Shown here one piece after another: positions 6,540 to 9,345 of a stretch of 9,345 nucleotides of DNA. The stretch lies in contig DCGQ01000040.1 in NCBI GenBank assembly GCA_002314635.1, positions 495 to 9,839 on the forward strand. Direction: 5' to 3'. This stretch comes from Clostridiales bacterium UBA1774. Lineage in GTDB: Bacteria > Bacillota > Clostridia > Oscillospirales > Oscillospiraceae. The position numbers were made by a program, and so were the translations under genes. Position 1 is the stretch's first letter, and each line of letters begins with the position of its first letter. The notes below the pieces were generated by a model. It made no database searches and was not told the origin of the DNA. It saw nothing but the letters and a program-made list of their open reading frames with translations.

Positions 6540-6950
6540 ATGAATATCGCGCTGATCGCCCATAACAACAAACAGGAGCTGATGGTGCAGTTCTGCATCG
6601 CCTACTGCGGCATTTTCGCATCCCATACCCTGTGTGCCACCAGTCCCACCGCTCAGCTTGTCTCCGAAGCCACCGGCATGAAGGTGGAAAAGTACCTGTC
6701 CCGCAATCAGGGCGGCGTGCAGCAGATTGCGGCCCGCATTGCCTATAACGAGATCGATCTGGTACTGTTCTTCGCCGATCCCCAGAGTCCCGAATATATC
6801 GAGGATATGGGCCTGATCGCCCGCCTGTGCGACCAGTACAGCATCCCCTTTGCCTCCAATGTAGCCACCGCCGAGGTTCTGATCCTGGGCCTGCAGCGTG
6901 GCGACCTTGCATGGCGTGACATTGTGAATCCCAAGAAAAAATCCAGATAA
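6540..6950 (+). CDS. mgsA: Methylglyoxal synthase-like (MgsA family) protein with altered active site
   Basis: MgsA converts dihydroxyacetone phosphate to methylglyoxal and phosphate. The 136-residue product aligns along its whole length with Bacillus MgsA: IALIAHNNK at 3-11, EATG at 43-46, GGVQQIAARI at 58-67, DLVLFFADP at 73-81, and RLCDQYSIPFASN at 95-107. Compared from memory with the E. coli enzyme, the proposed catalytic base Asp71 is Val60, His98 is Tyr86, Asp20 is Asn9, and the phosphate-loop TGTTG is TSPTA; His19, Asp91 and probably Asp101 are kept (His8, Asp80, Asp89). The fold is very likely the MGS-like domain, but methylglyoxal synthesis is doubtful. AGGGAGGA at 6523-6530 supports ATG 6540; an ATG at 6533 is out of frame. 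It follows the MinD-like gene by 17 bases, the usual min-mgsA order. The tail PKKKSR is basic. Confidence 0.85.
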   Translation: MNIALIAHNNKQELMVQFCIAYCGIFASHTLCATSPTAQLVSEATGMKVEKYLSRNQGGVQQIAARIAYNEIDLVLFFADPQSPEYIEDMGLIARLCDQYSIPFASNVATAEVLILGLQRGDLAWRDIVNPKKKSR

Positions 6951-6967
6951 AGGACTGTAAGAGAGAG

Positions 6968-8317
6968 ATGGAAAGAATCAAACCCCGCACCCTGTCCGGC
7001 TTTATGGAGCTTCTTCCCGAGCCGCAGAGCCAGATGGACGCGGTGCTGGATGTGCTGAAAAGCACCTACGCCCTGTTCGGCTTCACCAACATCGACACCC
7101 CCGTGCTGGAAGCCAGCGAGGTGCTGCTGGCCAAGGGCGGCGGCGAAACGGAAAAGCAGATCTACCGCTTTGAAAAGGGCGATACCGATCTTGCCATGCG
7201 TTTTGACCTGACCGTGCCGCTGGCAAAATATGTTGCCATGAACTACGGCTCTCTGGCCTTCCCCTTCCGCCGCTGCCAGATCGGCAAGGTGTGGCGGGGT
7301 GAACGGGCGCAGCGCGGCCGTTTCCGTGAGTTTTATCAGGCGGATGTAGACATCATCGGCGACGGTTCGCTGGACGCTTCCAATGAAGCCGAGGTGGTGG
7401 CCATCATCTGCGAGACCTTCCGCCGTCTGGGTCTCACCCGTTTTCAGGTGCGGATGAACAACCGCCGCCTGCTGAACGGCTTGTTCCAGTGGCTGGGTCT
7501 GGGCGAAAAGTCCGGCAGCGTGCTTACCGCCATTGACAAGCTGGACAAGATCGGCCGGGAAAAGGTGGAAGCCATCCTCACCGATGAGGTGGGCATGGAC
7601 GCCGAAAAAGCAAAGCAGCTGATGGACATCGTTTCCGCCGAGAATCCGGACGCCATGCTGGATACCCTGCTGGGTAAGTGCGAGGCGCTGGATCTGGGCA
7701 TTCAGGAGCTGCGGAAGGTGACTTCCCTGCTGCCCGCCTTCGGCGTACCCGATGACAAATGGCGTCTGGATCTGACCATCGCCCGCGGTCTGGACTACTA
7801 CACCGGCACCGTATATGAGACCACTCTGCTGGACTATCCGGAGGTTGGCTCTGTCTGCTCCGGCGGCCGCTATGATGACCTTGCCGGTTATTATACCGAC
7901 AGGAAGCTGCCCGGCGTGGGTGTGAGCATCGGCGTCAGCCGGCTGTTCTTCATTCTGCAGGATCAGGGTCTGCTTCGCAGCGAAGCGGTGAAGGCTCCCT
8001 GCGATGCGCTGATCGTCCCCATGGGTGATGTGCTGCCCGCCGCTGCCAAGGCGGCCACCGTGCTGCGGAATGCAGGCATCCGGGCACAGATCTATATGGA
8101 ACAGAAAAAGGTCAAGGCCAAGTTTGCCTATGCGGACAAGCTGCACATCCCCTATGCCGTCATTATCGGTGAGGATGAGATGGCCGCCGGAACGGTTTCT
8201 CTGAAAAACCTTCTGGACGGCACGCAGGAAACGCTGACTGCGGAAGCGGCAGCGGAAGCCATCCGGGGCGGATTAAAGAAAACAGATACTCCGGTTCAGG
8301 AAAAGGAGAGAACATAA
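6968..8317 (+). CDS. hisS: Histidine--tRNA ligase (HisRS)
   Basis: This class II synthetase charges tRNA-His with histidine in the cytoplasm. The 449 residues contain the catalytic core and anticodon-binding domain: motif 2 FRRCQIGKVWRGERAQRG (100-117), the histidine-binding RGLDYYTG (273-280), motif 3 region CSGGRYDDLAG (297-307) with GVGVSIGVSRL (316-326), and a C-terminal alpha/beta domain from about 346. Presence of the histidine-binding motif and the C-terminal domain argues for a true synthetase rather than the HisZ regulatory subunit of histidine biosynthesis. At 78-89 it reads RFDLTVPLAKYV, a form like archaeal, eukaryotic and some bacterial HisRS, in place of the RPEGT of the E. coli type. 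It starts 17 bases after the mgsA-like gene, with AGGA at 6951-6954 and a GAGAG run next to the ATG, and lies 3 bases before aspS. No T-box leader precedes it. Confidence 0.93.
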   Translation: MERIKPRTLSGFMELLPEPQSQMDAVLDVLKSTYALFGFTNIDTPVLEASEVLLAKGGGETEKQIYRFEKGDTDLAMRFDLTVPLAKYVAMNYGSLAFPFRRCQIGKVWRGERAQRGRFREFYQADVDIIGDGSLDASNEAEVVAIICETFRRLGLTRFQVRMNNRRLLNGLFQWLGLGEKSGSVLTAIDKLDKIGREKVEAILTDEVGMDAEKAKQLMDIVSAENPDAMLDTLLGKCEALDLGIQELRKVTSLLPAFGVPDDKWRLDLTIARGLDYYTGTVYETTLLDYPEVGSVCSGGRYDDLAGYYTDRKLPGVGVSIGVSRLFFILQDQGLLRSEAVKAPCDALIVPMGDVLPAAAKAATVLRNAGIRAQIYMEQKKVKAKFAYADKLHIPYAVIIGEDEMAAGTVSLKNLLDGTQETLTAEAAAEAIRGGLKKTDTPVQEKERT

Positions 8318-8320
8318 ATC

Positions 8321-9345
8321 ATGACACAGATGCGTACACATAACTGCGGTGAGCTGAGAATCCAGCAGGTGGGACAGACCGTCACACTGGTTGGCTGGCT
8401 GGAAAACCTGCGTGTGGTAGGTCAGGAGCTGGGCTTCGCCGTCATTCGTGATTTCTACGGCACCACCCAGGCCGTCATTGAAAACGAAGAGCTGATGAAG
8501 CGCTTCAAGGCCATCAACAAGGAATCCACCGTGTCCATCACCGGCATCGTCCGGGAGCGGGATTCCAAGAACCCCAAGCAGGCCACCGGCGATATCGAGG
8601 TGGTTCCCGCTTCCGTGGAAATTCTGGGCCGCTGCCGCTATAACGAGCTGCCCTTTGAGATCAACCGCAGCCGGGAGGCCGATGAGGCCGCCCGTCTGAA
8701 ATACCGCTATCTGGACCTGCGGAACCCTGCCGTCAAGCAGAACATTCTGCTGCGCTGCAATGTGGTAGCCGCTCTCCGTCAGGCCATGCAGGAGCACGGT
8801 TTTCTGGAGATCACCACCCCCATCCTCACCGCTTCCTCCCCCGAAGGCGCCCGCGACTATCTGGTGCCCGCCCGGAAGCATCCCGGCAAGTTCTATGCTC
8901 TGCCCCAGGCGCCCCAGCAGTTTAAGCAGCTGCTGATGACCGCCGGCTTTGACCGTTATTTCCAGATTGCCCCCTGCTTCCGCGATGAGGACGCCAGAGG
9001 CGACCGCAGTCCCGGCGAATTCTACCAGTTGGACATGGAAATGGCCTTCGCCACGCAGGAGGATGTGTTCGCCGTTCTGGAGGATGTACTGCCGCCGATC
9101 TTTGCCAAATACGGCACCTATAACATTGCTTCCCAGCCTCCCTTCCGCCGCATCGCCTACCGGGACGCCATGGAGACCTACGGCTGCGACAAGCCGGACC
9201 TTCGCATTGATCTGACCGCGAAGGATATCTCCGCCATGTTCGCCGACAGCGAGTTTGCACCGCTCAAGGGGCAGACCGTGAAGGCCGTGCCCATCTCCGA
9301 CTGCAAGCTGACCCGCAAGCAGATCGAAAAGCTGCTCACCGACTG
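8321..9345 (+). CDS. aspS: Aspartate--tRNA ligase (AspRS), 3' truncated by window edge
   Basis: This class IIb synthetase charges tRNA-Asp (in some bacteria also tRNA-Asn). The frame starts at ATG 8321, with GGAG at 8305-8308, and stays open to the window end: 341 of the usual roughly 590 residues. The N-terminal OB-fold anticodon-binding domain (about 1-105) is followed by the catalytic core with RYLDLRN (129-135), the SPEGARDYLVP segment (173-183), FYALPQAPQQFKQLL (191-205) and motif 2 FRDEDARGDRSPGEF (220-234). Insertion-domain sequence with YGCDKPDLR (287-295) then begins, and motif 3 is beyond the edge. Motif 2 has SPGEFYQLDMEM where the common bacterial form has QPEFTQIDIEMS, and the OB-fold lacks the common HRRRDHGG, so it belongs to a less usual AspRS subtype. 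Its start 3 bases after the hisS stop implies one operon. Whether it also mischarges tRNA-Asn cannot be judged. Confidence 0.93.
   Translation, partial: MTQMRTHNCGELRIQQVGQTVTLVGWLENLRVVGQELGFAVIRDFYGTTQAVIENEELMKRFKAINKESTVSITGIVRERDSKNPKQATGDIEVVPASVEILGRCRYNELPFEINRSREADEAARLKYRYLDLRNPAVKQNILLRCNVVAALRQAMQEHGFLEITTPILTASSPEGARDYLVPARKHPGKFYALPQAPQQFKQLLMTAGFDRYFQIAPCFRDEDARGDRSPGEFYQLDMEMAFATQEDVFAVLEDVLPPIFAKYGTYNIASQPPFRRIAYRDAMETYGCDKPDLRIDLTAKDISAMFADSEFAPLKGQTVKAVPISDCKLTRKQIEKLLTD

Noticed and set aside
6743..8146. 467-residue minus-strand open frame opposite mgsA-like and hisS
   Set aside because: It is rich in His, Gln and Gly as expected for the complement of GC-rich, CTG-rich coding sequence, spans two real genes, and shows no known motif.
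6968..8317. Calling the gene hisZ
   Set aside because: The histidine-binding RGLDYYTG and a C-terminal anticodon-binding domain are both present, and no histidine biosynthesis genes are nearby.

Overview
The window looks like a piece of a moderately GC-rich Clostridia genome, most likely an Oscillospiraceae/Ruminococcaceae-type gut anaerobe. That placement rests on gene order (maf - mreC - mreD - mrdA - minD-like - mgsA-like) and on the protein sequences, not on any rRNA or marker search. All genes are on the + strand and packed tightly. The longest gene-free stretch is 155 bases, and no tRNA, rRNA, CRISPR array, insertion sequence or phage gene was seen.

Layout: (1) 2-1585, the 3' part of a U32-family protein (start lies outside the window). 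(2) 1586-1740, an AT-rich spacer with a small hairpin. (3) 1741-5714, a cell-wall elongation cluster: maf (nucleotide pyrophosphatase), mreC and mreD (elongasome scaffold and membrane partner) and mrdA (PBP2 transpeptidase), with overlaps or an 18-base gap between members. (4) 5715-5805, a spacer with a good sigma-A-type promoter and an inverted repeat. (5) 5806-9345, a second transcription unit: a MinD-like ATPase, an MgsA-like small protein, histidyl-tRNA synthetase (hisS) and the 5' part of aspartyl-tRNA synthetase (aspS, cut by the window end).

The genes of block 3 would build the lateral wall: MreC and MreD organise the elongasome and PBP2 crosslinks peptidoglycan. mreB, radC and rodA, often nearby in related clusters, are not in the window. 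Block 5 starts with what is normally the division-site module, but minC and minE are missing and the MinD-like protein stops just before the usual membrane-targeting tail. The following MgsA-like protein lacks the usual catalytic aspartate. The pair may therefore have moved away from the textbook MinD and methylglyoxal synthase jobs.

The other main point is a sharp change in codon use inside maf, at about 2165-2215. Upstream genes use CTC/CTT, ATA and AGA/AGG; everything downstream is strongly CTG-biased and almost free of ATA and AGG. This could be a misassembly joining two genomes at a conserved motif, or a real recombination point, and it should be settled before the U32-maf linkage is trusted.
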